DNA of 64,000 nucleotides from Psychromonas marina (GTDB lineage: Bacteria; Pseudomonadota; Gammaproteobacteria; Enterobacterales; Psychromonadaceae), in assembly GCF_030161115.1 (NCBI RefSeq), contig NZ_BSPQ01000013.1, positions 1 through 64,000 of the forward strand, given 5' to 3'. Within the stretch, counting starts at the first letter, position 1. Every line of letters begins with the position of its first letter. The notes below the pieces were generated by a model. That model did not search any database, was not told the DNA's origin, and worked only from the letters and a program-made list of their open reading frames with translations. Positions 9,628-18,964 of the stretch are shown one piece after another. Position numbers and translations under genes: made by a program.

Positions 9628-9860
9628 CTGTATTGTACTAATAACCTATGTGTGTAATAAATTGATCACGATTTTAAGTAACCGAAGTGGCTAAATGACA
9701 CCAGTCATCACCGTGAGTATATTAATTGTTTACCCTAAACAATCACGCTAAAAGAGATACTGCGCATTAAAAGTGTGAACGAGCGGTAAATGGCAGCACG
9801 ATATACTTGTATTACGGCTAACCGTTGAACGTTACTGCTAGCGACATTTCTACTGTTTCT

Positions 9861-11054
9861 TTATAGTACAGCCTCAACGACTTTCACATTGTTCGTTTTT
9901 TGAAAGTGACTTATCTCAGTATGAGTGCCTACAATGCGCAAAGGTTCCCCATCACTGCCCCAAGAAACCGTTTGGCCACGACTCAGTATCCAACAATAGC
10001 TACCGTTATGACAACGTATTCGGTAGGTGCTTTCAAAGAAGGAGTTTTTACCACTAAAGTGCAATTGTAATGCTTTAATTGTCGAGTTTAAGTCATCTTT
10101 GTGAATAAGTGCTTCCCACTCTTCGATGCTACTTTCAAACTCACCTTGTTGATAACCCAGCATCTCTTGCCAGCGCTGAGAAAAATAGACACTGTTTTTT
10201 TCAATATCCCAATCCCAGACTCCATCTCTCGCACCATTAACGGCATATAATAAACGTTGTTCTCGCGCAGAAAGTGTATTTAAGCGCTGATTAATCCGTT
10301 TTGTAAAACCAATAAATGCACGTTGTAAATCACCAAGTTCTCCATAAGCTACCTGTTGCTCCTCAGTATTTGCATTTAAGTCAGAAACTGACATTGTTTG
10401 CGCGAGTTGGTTAAGTGGATTGATGAAAAAGCGTTTTATCGCATAGATGAAAATAAGTAAACAAATTAATAATGTTAGCGTTACTTTTATCAGTGAGAAC
10501 AATGTTTCATAACGTAGCTCAGTGATGGCATGACTCAATGAATAACGAATATAAATTAAACCGTTAAATTTACGATTTAATGTATTACCTTTAGAAAGCA
10601 TCTGCAGCGGGACATACACGAGTAGGTCTTGCGCCCGTTCATTATATTCAAAAATAAAGTCATTTTTTTCAATCACTTGATTTAAAAGAGCACCATCATA
10701 ATGGGGTAATTGCAACTGTGCAAACATATACTTGTCACGCAGTTGATTACTCAATACAATTTGTTGGTTGTGGTCAACGACAGCGATACGCATTAAATTA
10801 TAATCTAGCGCTGCTTCAGAAATAATATTCTGAGCTTGGGCTTTCTCTAAGCGCATCAAGGCATAAGACAGGTTGGTTTGCAGATTACCCGCGATGCCTT
10901 TGATATGCTGTTCTTTTTCGCTATAAAGTTGTTGCTGTGCCTGTTGATATTGGAAAGTAAAAACCAAGGTTTGTAAGCAGATAATGGCTAAAAACAGTGC
11001 GCTAGGCACTGTCACGGCAAGGGATAAGTTACGAATACTATTCATAGATAACAC
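9861..11054 (-). CDS. Membrane PAS sensor protein lacking an output domain
   Basis: A 397-residue protein. The first membrane helix is at about residues 10-33, then comes a periplasmic region of about 150 residues, a second helix at about 188-208, a HAMP-like linker, and one PAS domain with PAC (about 265-385: DGVWDWDIEKN, YRIRCHNGSYCWILSRG). It stops right after PAC, with no kinase, GGDEF, EAL or methyl-accepting domain. The bases after the stop do not continue the frame. It overlaps the upstream binding-lipoprotein gene by 17 bases, so the two are co-translated, which suggests the lipoprotein feeds a ligand signal to this sensor. It could be a truncated diguanylate cyclase or kinase, or a sensor acting through a partner. 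The start could also be the ATG four codons later. Confidence 0.7.
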   Translation of the reverse strand: MLSMNSIRNLSLAVTVPSALFLAIICLQTLVFTFQYQQAQQQLYSEKEQHIKGIAGNLQTNLSYALMRLEKAQAQNIISEAALDYNLMRIAVVDHNQQIVLSNQLRDKYMFAQLQLPHYDGALLNQVIEKNDFIFEYNERAQDLLVYVPLQMLSKGNTLNRKFNGLIYIRYSLSHAITELRYETLFSLIKVTLTLLICLLIFIYAIKRFFINPLNQLAQTMSVSDLNANTEEQQVAYGELGDLQRAFIGFTKRINQRLNTLSAREQRLLYAVNGARDGVWDWDIEKNSVYFSQRWQEMLGYQQGEFESSIEEWEALIHKDDLNSTIKALQLHFSGKNSFFESTYRIRCHNGSYCWILSRGQTVSWGSDGEPLRIVGTHTEISHFQKTNNVKVVEAVL

Positions 11055-12015
11055 GCTCTAAAATACGTGTAGAGATATTTGAGGTAAAATCGTTGGGCAT
11101 TTTGCCGAGCATCTTTTTTTGCGTCATAAACAAGCTTAATTCATTGGCTTGTATTTCAATGTTTGATGGCGTGCCCGATAGATGCATTAATGCATCTTTT
11201 GGCTCAATAAAGCGCGTCCCCTTAAAGGATTCGGCTAATAACGAAGGAAATACCTGTAAACGCACCGCCATGGTTGTTAACGCTTGTTTTTCATTTTGTA
11301 AATAATAATCACGTGCATTATAAAATTGCGTTAAAAGTTGCGTGACTTTTATCGCTTCATGCTTAGCGACATCAGAACGTACGATCATTAAATGAGTAAT
11401 ACGCTGCTTTAATTGGCTAGAGTTGAGTAACTCACGCGCACCAAGTGCCAATAATTGCTGCTTTTGTGGTTCACGTACGATTAAACCATCAATATGCTCC
11501 TGCATATATACATCTTTCACTTCACTCTGTTTTACTTCTAGTAATTGAATGGTTTGATTATTCAGTCCCGAAATTACAAAGGCTTCATTCAGTAGTAATG
11601 CACCGGCGGATTTATTTTCATAACCAACAGAGTGCCACTTAAGACCTTGCAAAGAGGTTATTTCAGGCTTCACTAAAAGTGCATCGCCTCCCATTGAGTG
11701 ATCAATTACAGATACAATTTTAAGGTCGATGCCTAATGCAACGAGCGTAAGCACTTCATCCAATGATAAAAAGGCCACATCCAACTTGCCCGCTTGAAAG
11801 GCTTGAATAACGCTACTTGCCGCTGACAATTCGAACAAAGAATACTGCTCTTCAGGTAGGTAATTTAACTCTTTAGCAAGAAATAAAAATTCGAAATTTG
11901 GCCACGGGGCAGCGGCTACGGTAAGGGGGCGATCATAGGGGTTGCAGGCTGATAATAAAAAAACAGACACCAATAAAATTGCTAAGCGCTGTGCCAATGC
12001 AGCAGGTAATGTCAT
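11038..12015 (-). CDS. Substrate-binding lipoprotein (NMT1/SsuA-like periplasmic fold)
   Basis: A 325-residue lipoprotein with a signal peptide and lipobox LLSAC (Cys at about 24). The rest resembles type II periplasmic binding proteins of the NMT1/SsuA/ThiY group: AAPWPNFEFLFLAKELNYL near the N-terminus, then KLDVAFLSLDEVLTL and LKIVSVIDHSMGGDALLVKP. No permease or ATPase gene is nearby. Its only partner is the PAS membrane protein whose start overlaps its end, so a sensory rather than a transport role is likely, as inference. The ligand cannot be read from sequence. A strong terminator lies upstream at 12081-12116, so the pair forms its own unit. Confidence 0.75.
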   Translation of the reverse strand: MTLPAALAQRLAILLVSVFLLSACNPYDRPLTVAAAPWPNFEFLFLAKELNYLPEEQYSLFELSAASSVIQAFQAGKLDVAFLSLDEVLTLVALGIDLKIVSVIDHSMGGDALLVKPEITSLQGLKWHSVGYENKSAGALLLNEAFVISGLNNQTIQLLEVKQSEVKDVYMQEHIDGLIVREPQKQQLLALGARELLNSSQLKQRITHLMIVRSDVAKHEAIKVTQLLTQFYNARDYYLQNEKQALTTMAVRLQVFPSLLAESFKGTRFIEPKDALMHLSGTPSNIEIQANELSLFMTQKKMLGKMPNDFTSNISTRILERVIYE

Positions 12016-12080
12016 AAAAAACCTAAATGGATGCCGTATACAAAAGAGTTAAAGGTGATCATGACAGATATAGACAAACA

Positions 12081-12116
12081 AAAAAACCGCTATTTATTGA
12101 TAAATAGCGGTTTTTT
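12081..12116. terminator. Bidirectional rho-independent terminator
   Basis: A 10-bp perfect stem (CCGCTATTTA / TAAATAGCGG) with a TTGA loop is flanked by six A's on the left and six T's on the right. It follows htpX on the minus strand and insulates the lipoprotein-sensor pair. Confidence 0.9.
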
Positions 12117-12227
12117 ATTATTTTGAGTGTTGGTACTTGTTCTACCGTCTCGGGATTGTGACTGCAAGTGCATTAAATAAGTGGTGATTAACCAATACAG
12201 ATAATCATCACTTAAAGGCTGTTGATA

Positions 12228-13103
12228 TTAGCCATTAAAAGCCTGAAGTGCCGCAATACGAGACTCAAGGGGAGGATGAGACATAAACAACCCCCCACTG
12301 CGTTTTCCTGAAATACCAAAGGCCATTAAACTACCTTCTAGTTGTGGTTCACTGCCCTTTTGTAAACGTTGCAATGCAGCAATCATTTTCTCTTTACCCA
12401 CCAGCGATGCAGCACCAGAATCGGCACTAAATTCACGTTTTCTTGAGTAGTACATCACAATCGTACTTGCCAACACACCAAATATCATCTCTAAAATAAA
12501 CACGATAATGAAGTATGAGAAGCCATGTCCTGAAGACTCTTCTTCATCATTGTTACTAATGAAGTTGTCAATAATACCGCCGACAACACGGGCAATAAAG
12601 ATAACAAAGGTATTCACAACACCTTGAATCAGTGCCAAAGTCACCATATCGCCACTTGCAACATGACTGACTTCATGGGCTAATACCGCTTCCGCTTCAT
12701 CACGCGTCATGGTATTTAATAAGCCGGTACTTACTGCTACCAGTGCTTTATTTTTGTTCATACCCGTTGCAAAGGCATTCATATCCGCTGCGTCATAAAT
12801 CGCAACTTCAGGACACGCAATACCTGCTTTTTGTGCTTGAGCACGAACAGTATTAAGTAACCATGTTTCAGTTTCATTGGCAGGTGTTTCAATAACAACA
12901 GCACCTGTACTGCGTTTCGCCATCCATTTTGATATCGCTAACGAGATAAACGAACCACCAAAACCAAATACAATAGCCAGTATTAATAACCCACCAGTAC
13001 TACGAGAATCCATCCCAGTAAAAGCAAAAATAACATTTAATACAATACCCAATACCAATACTACGGCTAAGTTAGTCATTAAAAAGAGAACAATACGTTT
13101 CAT
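12228..13103 (-). CDS. htpX: HtpX, membrane zinc metalloprotease
   Basis: A 291-residue M48-family inner-membrane protease that degrades damaged membrane proteins and overlaps in function with FtsH. Two N-terminal membrane helices (about 5-25 and 35-57) precede the catalytic HEVSH motif near residue 142, and two more helices follow. The downstream glutamate is in the FSADSGAA segment. Its length equals E. coli HtpX (293). It has its own promoter region and is terminated by the hairpin at 12081-12116. In E. coli it belongs to the Cpx envelope-stress regulon. I did not find a clear CpxR box here. Confidence 0.95.
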   Translation of the reverse strand: MKRIVLFLMTNLAVVLVLGIVLNVIFAFTGMDSRSTGGLLILAIVFGFGGSFISLAISKWMAKRSTGAVVIETPANETETWLLNTVRAQAQKAGIACPEVAIYDAADMNAFATGMNKNKALVAVSTGLLNTMTRDEAEAVLAHEVSHVASGDMVTLALIQGVVNTFVIFIARVVGGIIDNFISNNDEEESSGHGFSYFIIVFILEMIFGVLASTIVMYYSRKREFSADSGAASLVGKEKMIAALQRLQKGSEPQLEGSLMAFGISGKRSGGLFMSHPPLESRIAALQAFNG

Positions 13104-13230
13104 ATAAACCTCGAATATAGATAAGAGAGGACATAATATGGCTTAGGGTTATTTTTGCAAGCAAAATGTTGATTGATCGCAATTTTTACTTTATCTTGCC
13201 TCCTTTATAAACTAAAAATAGGAATACCTC

Positions 13231-13512
13231 ATGGCTTTAGCAAGTGCACGTCATATCTTAGTAAGTTCTGAAGACAGCTGTCTAACATTGAAAAACGAAA
13301 TTGAAGCGGGTTCTGATTTTGCAGATCTAGCAAAAAAACATTCATCTTGCCCATCTGGTGCACAGGGCGGTGATTTAGGTGAATTTGGACCAGGTATGAT
13401 GGTACCTGAGTTTGACAAAGTTGTATTCAGCGCACCAGTTGGCCAAGTTCAAGGTCCTGTAAAAACACAATTTGGTTACCACTTATTAGAAGTGACTTCA
13501 CGTCAAGACTAA
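13231..13512 (+). CDS. ppiC: PpiC, parvulin-type peptidyl-prolyl isomerase
   Basis: A 93-residue cytosolic rotamase consisting of a single parvulin domain, the same length as E. coli PpiC. Typical motifs are [43 protein letters not shown] and FGYHLLEV. It accelerates cis-trans isomerisation at proline bonds. It is transcribed alone, divergently from htpX, with AGGAATACCTC as ribosome-binding region and a strong hairpin downstream. Confidence 0.96.
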   Translation: MALASARHILVSSEDSCLTLKNEIEAGSDFADLAKKHSSCPSGAQGGDLGEFGPGMMVPEFDKVVFSAPVGQVQGPVKTQFGYHLLEVTSRQD

Positions 13513-13523
13513 TTAAGTAGACC

Positions 13524-13559
13524 TTAACGCCTTTGTTTATTGTTAAACAAAGGCGTTAA
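13524..13559. terminator. Long hairpin after ppiC
   Basis: A 16-bp perfect stem (TTAACGCCTTTGTTTA and its complement) with a 4-base loop lies between the convergent ppiC and diguanylate cyclase genes. A classic T-tract is lacking on either side, so it may terminate or simply protect both 3' ends. Confidence 0.7.
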
Positions 13560-13590
13560 AAATTGAAAACATACTCTTTTACTCGGTAAC

Positions 13591-14538
13591 CTATTCCTTC
13601 TTCGATATAGCACGGTTTCTACCCACCTTTTTAGCCATATAGAGTGCAGCATCAGCTCGATTTAATATATCGCGTACATTTTCATCTTCCTCTTTAATCG
13701 CACTAACACCAATCGATACGGAGATACCAACAGTACATTTTAAATTTACAATATAGAAATCATGCTTGTTAATCGCCAAGCGAATTCGTTCAGCTAAAAT
13801 ATAGGCTTTCTTTAAATTTGTTTCTGGCAGTAGCACCACAAACTCTTCACCACCAATACGACAAAGCGTATCCGTATTCCTGACCATATCTGTACACATT
13901 CTTGCTAATGCTTTAAGGACATCATCACCACCTTCATGACCATAGTTATCATTTACTTTTTTGAAGTGATCAATATCTAAGAGCATAACTGAAAAATCTT
14001 TATGGTAGCGTTTCGCTATCGCAAATTTTTTCTCCGAAATAACTTCAAAAAATCGTCGATTACTGATGTTGGTTAACGCATCGGTATTAGCAAGCCGTTC
14101 TATTTGTTGTACTGCTATCTCTAAATCATGTTGCAGTTTTTTCAACTCGGTAATATCGACACCAAAATAGATTTTAATATCCTGCTCAAGGTTCATTCTG
14201 GTCATACGAAACCAACGACCATCGGTGAGATCAGTTTCAAACTGATTAACCTCCTTCACCTTATGTAGCTCATTAACTCTAGCCATCCATTCATCAAAAT
14301 CTTGTGTCTCAATATTAATACCACGCTTTGTCTGCCATGCTTGTTTTAATAATGTCTTGTTAGTTACCCCCACTAGCTGATCATTAGTGCTACCAAATAT
14401 GTCAGCAAAAGTATGATTACAATAAAGAATTTTATTCTCTTCCCCTTGCATGACGACAAAACAATCTGGCGAGATTTCAAGCCCTTTAATAATTAACGAT
14501 TTAAGATTAAAATCAGCTTCTTTATCATGTTTAATCAC
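13591..14538 (-). CDS. PAS-GGDEF diguanylate cyclase
   Basis: A 315-residue soluble protein. An N-terminal PAS domain (about residues 20-135, with NHTFADIFG and PAC-like YFGVDITELKKLQ) is joined by a short coiled linker to a GGDEF domain (about 150-315). The catalytic motif is GGEEF (RIGGEEFVVLLPE) and the substrate-binding segment DIDHFKKVNDNYGHEGGDDVL is intact, so synthesis of cyclic di-GMP from GTP is expected. I do not see a clear RxxD inhibitory site just before GGEEF. There is no membrane segment. The signal is unknown. It may act on the adjacent surface proteins or on the polysaccharide locus 3 kb away, but that is only proximity. Confidence 0.92.
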   Translation of the reverse strand: MIKHDKEADFNLKSLIIKGLEISPDCFVVMQGEENKILYCNHTFADIFGSTNDQLVGVTNKTLLKQAWQTKRGINIETQDFDEWMARVNELHKVKEVNQFETDLTDGRWFRMTRMNLEQDIKIYFGVDITELKKLQHDLEIAVQQIERLANTDALTNISNRRFFEVISEKKFAIAKRYHKDFSVMLLDIDHFKKVNDNYGHEGGDDVLKALARMCTDMVRNTDTLCRIGGEEFVVLLPETNLKKAYILAERIRLAINKHDFYIVNLKCTVGISVSIGVSAIKEEDENVRDILNRADAALYMAKKVGRNRAISKKE

Positions 14539-14633
14539 TGAAATTACTCCTTTTATTTTAATAGTGCATCTACAAACTAGCGTGCCCTATTATGACTGAT
14601 TACAAACCCAATTCTTGTGGGATGAGTGTAGGT

Positions 14634-15167
14634 TTACCAGGTTAACTGGTTGTTCAATAAGACTTGTTGTTTTTGCAAAGCTGGCTCACCATCATAGAAC
14701 CACACTTCAATCAGATAACTGTCGCTATCATTAAAGGCAATAAAATCTTGGTTAAATTGTCCATTTTGCAAATCCCCCGCCACAACACGACTTGAAGCAT
14801 CCGGGTAATATTGACCAGAAGGTAACAATTGGTATTGACTATAAACGGAGACGTAAGCCCGCGCATCGGTTTGATTGTTAGCAGCGAGTAAATTATCAAG
14901 GTCAAGGGACACATTCACTTGCTGCTTGCTAGTAAACTGAAAATCATCACTGGCAATAAGTTCACTCATTCGCAGGGCTTCACTTTCAACTACGTCGAGT
15001 TGTTCAACGACTGGAGTTGTAATTTGTGTGGCAGTACTGACTGCAGTACTATCACTATCAACGCTAGCCGAACCCGCTGAAGATGAACCACCACCTCCAC
15101 CACCACAACCTAATAATGTTGAAATGAACAGTGCACTACTTGTTATTTTTATTTTTGAAATCAACAT
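14634..15167 (-). CDS. Small secreted lipoprotein of unknown function
   Basis: A 177-residue lipoprotein: signal peptide, lipobox STLLGC at about residue 21, then a run of six glycines and a Ser/Ala/Thr-rich linker to about residue 50. This is the flexible tether typical of marine gammaproteobacterial surface lipoproteins. The C-terminal 110 residues appear to be one small beta-rich domain with several aromatic residues (YSQYQLLPSGQYY, SYLIEVWFYDGE). It has no family I recognise. It follows the LruC-domain gene by 28 bases on the same strand and is probably co-transcribed with it, so the two may act together at the cell surface. Confidence 0.7.
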   Translation of the reverse strand: MLISKIKITSSALFISTLLGCGGGGGGSSSAGSASVDSDSTAVSTATQITTPVVEQLDVVESEALRMSELIASDDFQFTSKQQVNVSLDLDNLLAANNQTDARAYVSVYSQYQLLPSGQYYPDASSRVVAGDLQNGQFNQDFIAFNDSDSYLIEVWFYDGEPALQKQQVLLNNQLTW

Positions 15168-15195
15168 AAAACTACCTCATGAATAAAGTTATAAT

Positions 15196-17403
15196 TTAAA
15201 ACAGGTGTCTTGCTATCGCCTGATTAAGGTCAAACCACTGACTGCCTTGATTACCATTGCTTTCAACAAAGGTTTGAAATTCAGGGTAAGCATTTAACAA
15301 AGGACTGCGTTCACTCGGCCATTTCCAAGGCCCTGATACTTCCAACGCCCAAGGTAGGTTGTTACTATTACGGAAATAACGCCCCGTTGAAGGATCACTG
15401 GTATCATCTGCAAGACCATAAAAATCACTGTTAAATTTTTCAGTCGGAGCCTTATCTACAAGATGTATTTCTAACCCTCTGCCAGGATGACTGGTAAACA
15501 TTTCACCATGATAAAGCCCCTCAGTTGCAAAAATAAATGGGTCATAAGGTGCACTAATGGTGCCTATTTCAATCGGATTGATCAGCGGGACACTGATCTC
15601 AAAGTCAAAGCTTTGGGTTTGGTTACAACCTTTTTCGGTACGATGATAACTACACACACTGCTTGCTTGTTTCCACAGGTCTTGGCTTATGATGACGACC
15701 GCATTGCTATTACCCGTTTCTAATATGGGATAGGTAGTTGCCCCATTCGTGCCACTATATTGCTGTTCAATATTATTGTGCAGTAAACGCAAAGTTTGCT
15801 GATTCACATTGGTTGTGTCGACATCTTCTAACTGCACCGCAAAACCATTATGGTAAACACCACCCAATGCTTGTAATTCACCTTTGATATCAATACGAAC
15901 CACTTGATTATCTTGTATCACTTCCACTGTACGGTAATACATAACAACATCATTCATATCGTAATCATCACTCGCTGGCCATTGGTCTTCGTAAGCTAAG
16001 GTCACCCAACTATTTTCACCAGGGTAATAACGATAACTAATGCCGGACTCACTAATTGTAAAAGCGTGATCTTCCACTTCACCAGAGCTACTACCGCCAT
16101 AATAATTCAATTCAGCTTGCTGACTGAAACGGAATCGACTCCAACTATTACCTGCTACCGCGCCATCGGGAACACGTAATGACAGAACGTTGAGCCCTTC
16201 TGTTAAGGCAATATCAACTAAGCTTTGTTCATCTTGATCGTCAAAGTCACCATCTCTATTCCAATCAAACCAAGCACTCAAAATACCATCTCGTGACGCA
16301 TAAACAGTGACCACCGAATCTAAACCAATCTCAAATGCAGTGACAAAATTAACCCCATCTTCATCATCGAAACTTTGATCATTTAACAGCGTGCTGTCGT
16401 CTGAATCGGCGCCAGTATAACCATCATAATCACCATCAGGGGCAGTTAGACCAAGATAGGTTTCCCCATCTAATAAATGTCGAGCACCATTATCAGCAAG
16501 CAAGGTTGCGTAGGTCTGCGGGGCATCACCAAAGTCAATATTTGAAGGTGAGTCTTCATCAATTAATGGTGCAGACGCGCAACGTGCACCATCGTTTTGA
16601 CTAGAACTTGGTCCATCAGCAAAATGAATTGCGGTCACATCTAACGCTTGTAATTCGTCAATCGTGCTATTGCTCGTTACGCTAGAGAGATCGATTCTAT
16701 AAATTTTCCCATCCTGATTACGTGATAGATAGAAATAACCATTTACATCAAAATACATTGCACCAAATGTGCCTGTTTCTCCACTCTCACCAATATACTT
16801 AGCAGCGCCCGTGTCGGGTGATATTTGGTACAATTTCCCCGTGCCATTATCAACACCGTAAAGTTGGTTGTCGTTAGGGTTGAAAGCAATATCCGTTAAA
16901 TTAACACTGGCCTTACCAATATGCTGTGCTGTGAGTGCTGCTGTAATGTCATTATCCAGTGGGCTTAGGTCAATTTTATAAAGCCCTACATTTTTGCGGT
17001 ATAGGTAATAGTGGTGACTAGAGACATCGCCGACAAAGAAAGTGTAATCTGCAGGTAAACCACTCACATTAAGTGCCTGAACTTGAAAATCACTGTCCAT
17101 TCTCACCACTTGTAAATCTGTGGTATTAAAACCGTATAAATACCTATCTTGTTCATCAAAACCAAGACCGTTGATATTGGCATTAATGCCCGGGTTATCT
17201 TCTATCAACTGAAAGCTACCGGTGACAAGGTTCACGCCATAACTCGCAACTGGCTTGCCTTGAAATAAAAATGCCTTACTTGGGCAAGTACTAAAGGGGG
17301 CTGCATTAACTGCGGTGATACTCTGCCCAGCCATTAATGCACATGCTGTGAATAACGTTCTACTTTTAAAACCAAATTTACCAAGAGCCTTGTAATGCTG
17401 CAT
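15196..17403 (-). CDS. LruC-domain secreted protein with GEVED and beta-propeller-like regions
   Basis: A 735-residue exported protein with a signal peptide of about 34 residues (cleavage after AVNAA). Residues ~40-270 resemble a repeat-rich beta-propeller (GLGFDEQDRYLYGFN, IAFNPNDNQLYGVDN, YFDVNGYFYLSR). Residues ~290-450 contain acidic Asp-rich calcium-binding-like stretches and a GEVEDHAF motif (GEVED domain). The C-terminal ~290 residues match the LruC domain (DYDMNDVVMYYR, WALEVSGPWKWPSE, ending in HLF). Proteins of this kind occur on the surface of Leptospira, Bacteroidetes and marine gammaproteobacteria; the function is not established. The small lipoprotein gene lies directly downstream. 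A long intergenic region separates its start from the polysaccharide locus, which runs the other way. Confidence 0.85.
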   Translation of the reverse strand: MQHYKALGKFGFKSRTLFTACALMAGQSITAVNAAPFSTCPSKAFLFQGKPVASYGVNLVTGSFQLIEDNPGINANINGLGFDEQDRYLYGFNTTDLQVVRMDSDFQVQALNVSGLPADYTFFVGDVSSHHYYLYRKNVGLYKIDLSPLDNDITAALTAQHIGKASVNLTDIAFNPNDNQLYGVDNGTGKLYQISPDTGAAKYIGESGETGTFGAMYFDVNGYFYLSRNQDGKIYRIDLSSVTSNSTIDELQALDVTAIHFADGPSSSQNDGARCASAPLIDEDSPSNIDFGDAPQTYATLLADNGARHLLDGETYLGLTAPDGDYDGYTGADSDDSTLLNDQSFDDEDGVNFVTAFEIGLDSVVTVYASRDGILSAWFDWNRDGDFDDQDEQSLVDIALTEGLNVLSLRVPDGAVAGNSWSRFRFSQQAELNYYGGSSSGEVEDHAFTISESGISYRYYPGENSWVTLAYEDQWPASDDYDMNDVVMYYRTVEVIQDNQVVRIDIKGELQALGGVYHNGFAVQLEDVDTTNVNQQTLRLLHNNIEQQYSGTNGATTYPILETGNSNAVVIISQDLWKQASSVCSYHRTEKGCNQTQSFDFEISVPLINPIEIGTISAPYDPFIFATEGLYHGEMFTSHPGRGLEIHLVDKAPTEKFNSDFYGLADDTSDPSTGRYFRNSNNLPWALEVSGPWKWPSERSPLLNAYPEFQTFVESNGNQGSQWFDLNQAIARHLF

Positions 17404-17619
17404 AATAGGTTTCCTTAAATCATCATCTGTTAACCAATGTTAACGTTGCTATGATTGATGTATTACAAGTCCTGTGCCAAAGTTTAAAAAAATCAACTGA
17501 ATAAACTTAACTAGCTGTTTTTATGTGGCTTCATGTAGTTTTATGGCTATTTATATTTTTCCCCCGCTTCTGTTAGACCGCTGCCTAAGTACAACTATCA
17601 ATGCAAATTAAGAGTAAAA

Positions 17620-17632
17620 TTGCATTCTGCAA
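17620..17632. promoter_or_regulatory. Palindrome TTGCA-N3-TGCAA, putative SypG-type enhancer (unit 1)
   Basis: Perfect 5+3+5 palindrome about 100 bp upstream of the sigma54 -24 element of the first glycosyltransferase gene. The same palindrome stands before three other sigma54 promoters in the locus. Confidence 0.6.
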
Positions 17633-17732
17633 TGCGCCATGCAGTTTTATTAAGGACAATCACAAACTGCGATATTGAACAAACAAGCGTACAGCCCACG
17701 CCCTTACTGTTTCTCTTTATATATATAAATCA

Positions 17733-17750
17733 AGGCATCAATCTTGCAAT
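17733..17750 (+). promoter_or_regulatory. Sigma54 promoter of the first glycosyltransferase gene
   Basis: AGGCATCAATCTTGCAAT: GG at 17734-17735 and GC at 17746-17747, exactly 12 bases apart, as the -24/-12 elements require. The -24 box is weaker than TGGCAC. Confidence 0.65.
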
Positions 17751-17787
17751 GTTGATAATCAGAAATTGACCAGTAAAAGGGAAATGC

Positions 17788-18798
17788 ATGCAAAAACACA
17801 ATATTTGGCTGCTGTTAGACAGCAGTAAAAGCGGTGGTATTGAGTCACACGTACAGCAACTCTCTGAGGGCTTGACGTCACATGGCGAACAGGTTGAAGT
17901 TGTTTTTATGACTGATTACGGACACCACCCCCTTCGCGACAGGTTAGATACGCTTGGTATTCGTCATACTAGTCTGGATGGCACTTTCAGCACGCTGTAC
18001 AAAACAATAAAACAACAGCAACCAATGGTAGTGCATACCCATGGCTATAAAGCAGGAATACTGGGGAGATTTGCTGCACGCTTAAATCGTATTGCATGCA
18101 TAAGCACTTATCACGCCGGTGAAATTGCTACGGGTAAATTGGGGTTTTACGATTGGTTAGATCGCTTTACAGCGTGCCTCTCAAACAAAAACTTTGCCGT
18201 TAGCCCACAAATAGCAACGCGATTACCCGGTCAGGTGGCACTGTTTGATAACTTTGTAAATACAGATCACTTATCTGATGCAACGGGTGAACAGATTGCG
18301 TTCGTGGGTAGAGTTAGCGAAGAAAAAGGCCCCGATTATTTTAAAGCATTAGCGAGTTTATTACCGAACCTCGATTTTCATCTCTATGGGGAAGGACCAC
18401 AGTTACCCGAGTTACAGAAACAGTGTCCTAAAAACTTAATATTACATGGTCAGCAAGATGATATGTCTTTGGTATGGTCCAATATTGGTTTATTAGTCTT
18501 ACCGTCACGCTTTGAAGGTTTACCGATGGCGGCACTTGAAGCGATGGCACGTGGTATTCCAGTACTTGCCTTTAATGTTGGCGCTTTAAACAAGCTGATC
18601 GATCATGGTTTTAATGGCTGGTTAATTGAGCCGGGCAACATGGATCTGCTCACTAAACAAGTAAGTGCATGGTCTACTTTTAGTGAACAACACAAGCAGT
18701 GCTTACAATCAGCCTGCAAAAGCACCATTAAAAAACAGTTTTCTAGCTGTGTCGCGATTCCTAAATTGATTGCAGATTACCAACAGGTTGTAAAATAG
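17788..18798 (+). CDS. Glycosyltransferase family 4 (sypH-J type)
   Basis: A 336-residue cytosolic GT-B enzyme, smaller than the usual 370-400. N-terminal acceptor lobe contains SSKSGGIESHVQQL and VVHTHGYKAGILGR. The C-terminal nucleotide-sugar lobe has FVGRVSEEKGPDYF and the E-x7-E signature in SRFEGLPMAALEAMARG. It should add one sugar to the lipid-linked repeat unit of the exopolysaccharide. Its position corresponds to the sypH-J glycosyltransferases of Vibrio fischeri. It stands apart from the next gene by 166 bp and has its own sigma54 promoter, so it forms transcription unit 1. Donor and linkage cannot be deduced. Confidence 0.88.
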   Translation: MQKHNIWLLLDSSKSGGIESHVQQLSEGLTSHGEQVEVVFMTDYGHHPLRDRLDTLGIRHTSLDGTFSTLYKTIKQQQPMVVHTHGYKAGILGRFAARLNRIACISTYHAGEIATGKLGFYDWLDRFTACLSNKNFAVSPQIATRLPGQVALFDNFVNTDHLSDATGEQIAFVGRVSEEKGPDYFKALASLLPNLDFHLYGEGPQLPELQKQCPKNLILHGQQDDMSLVWSNIGLLVLPSRFEGLPMAALEAMARGIPVLAFNVGALNKLIDHGFNGWLIEPGNMDLLTKQVSAWSTFSEQHKQCLQSACKSTIKKQFSSCVAIPKLIADYQQVVK

Positions 18799-18811
18799 CC
18801 ACACTCTCAAT

Positions 18812-18824
18812 TTGCAAACTGCAA
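18812..18824. promoter_or_regulatory. Palindrome TTGCA-N3-TGCAA, putative SypG-type enhancer (unit 2)
   Basis: TTGCA-AAC-TGCAA, perfect, about 90 bp before the -24 element at 18912. Confidence 0.62.
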
Positions 18825-18910
18825 TGCATGATCATAATAATCATGCTTAGCACTAGCCTCAACAACTACAAAACTGAAACATTTCATTTAAATACAACAA
18901 GTTAAAAACA

Positions 18911-18927
18911 TGGCGCGGTGCTTGCAA
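18911..18927 (+). promoter_or_regulatory. Sigma54 promoter of unit 2
   Basis: TGGCGCGGTGCTTGCAA: GG at 18912-18913, GC at 18924-18925, 12-base spacing, strong match to TGGCRC-N5-TTGCA. It would drive 18965-22810. Confidence 0.8.
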
Positions 18928-18964
18928 TTGTTCAACTATCAATGGCAAAAGCGAGTATCAGATC

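Larger units (their letters stand above)
17404..17787. promoter_or_regulatory. Divergent intergenic region between the LruC gene and the polysaccharide locus
   Basis: 384 bp without a gene. It holds a palindrome TTGCA-TTC-TGCAA (17620-17632), a partial copy (CAAACTGCGA, about 17663-17672) and a sigma54-type promoter (17733-17750) facing right. The left half should contain the LruC gene promoter, but I see no clear site. Confidence 0.6.
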
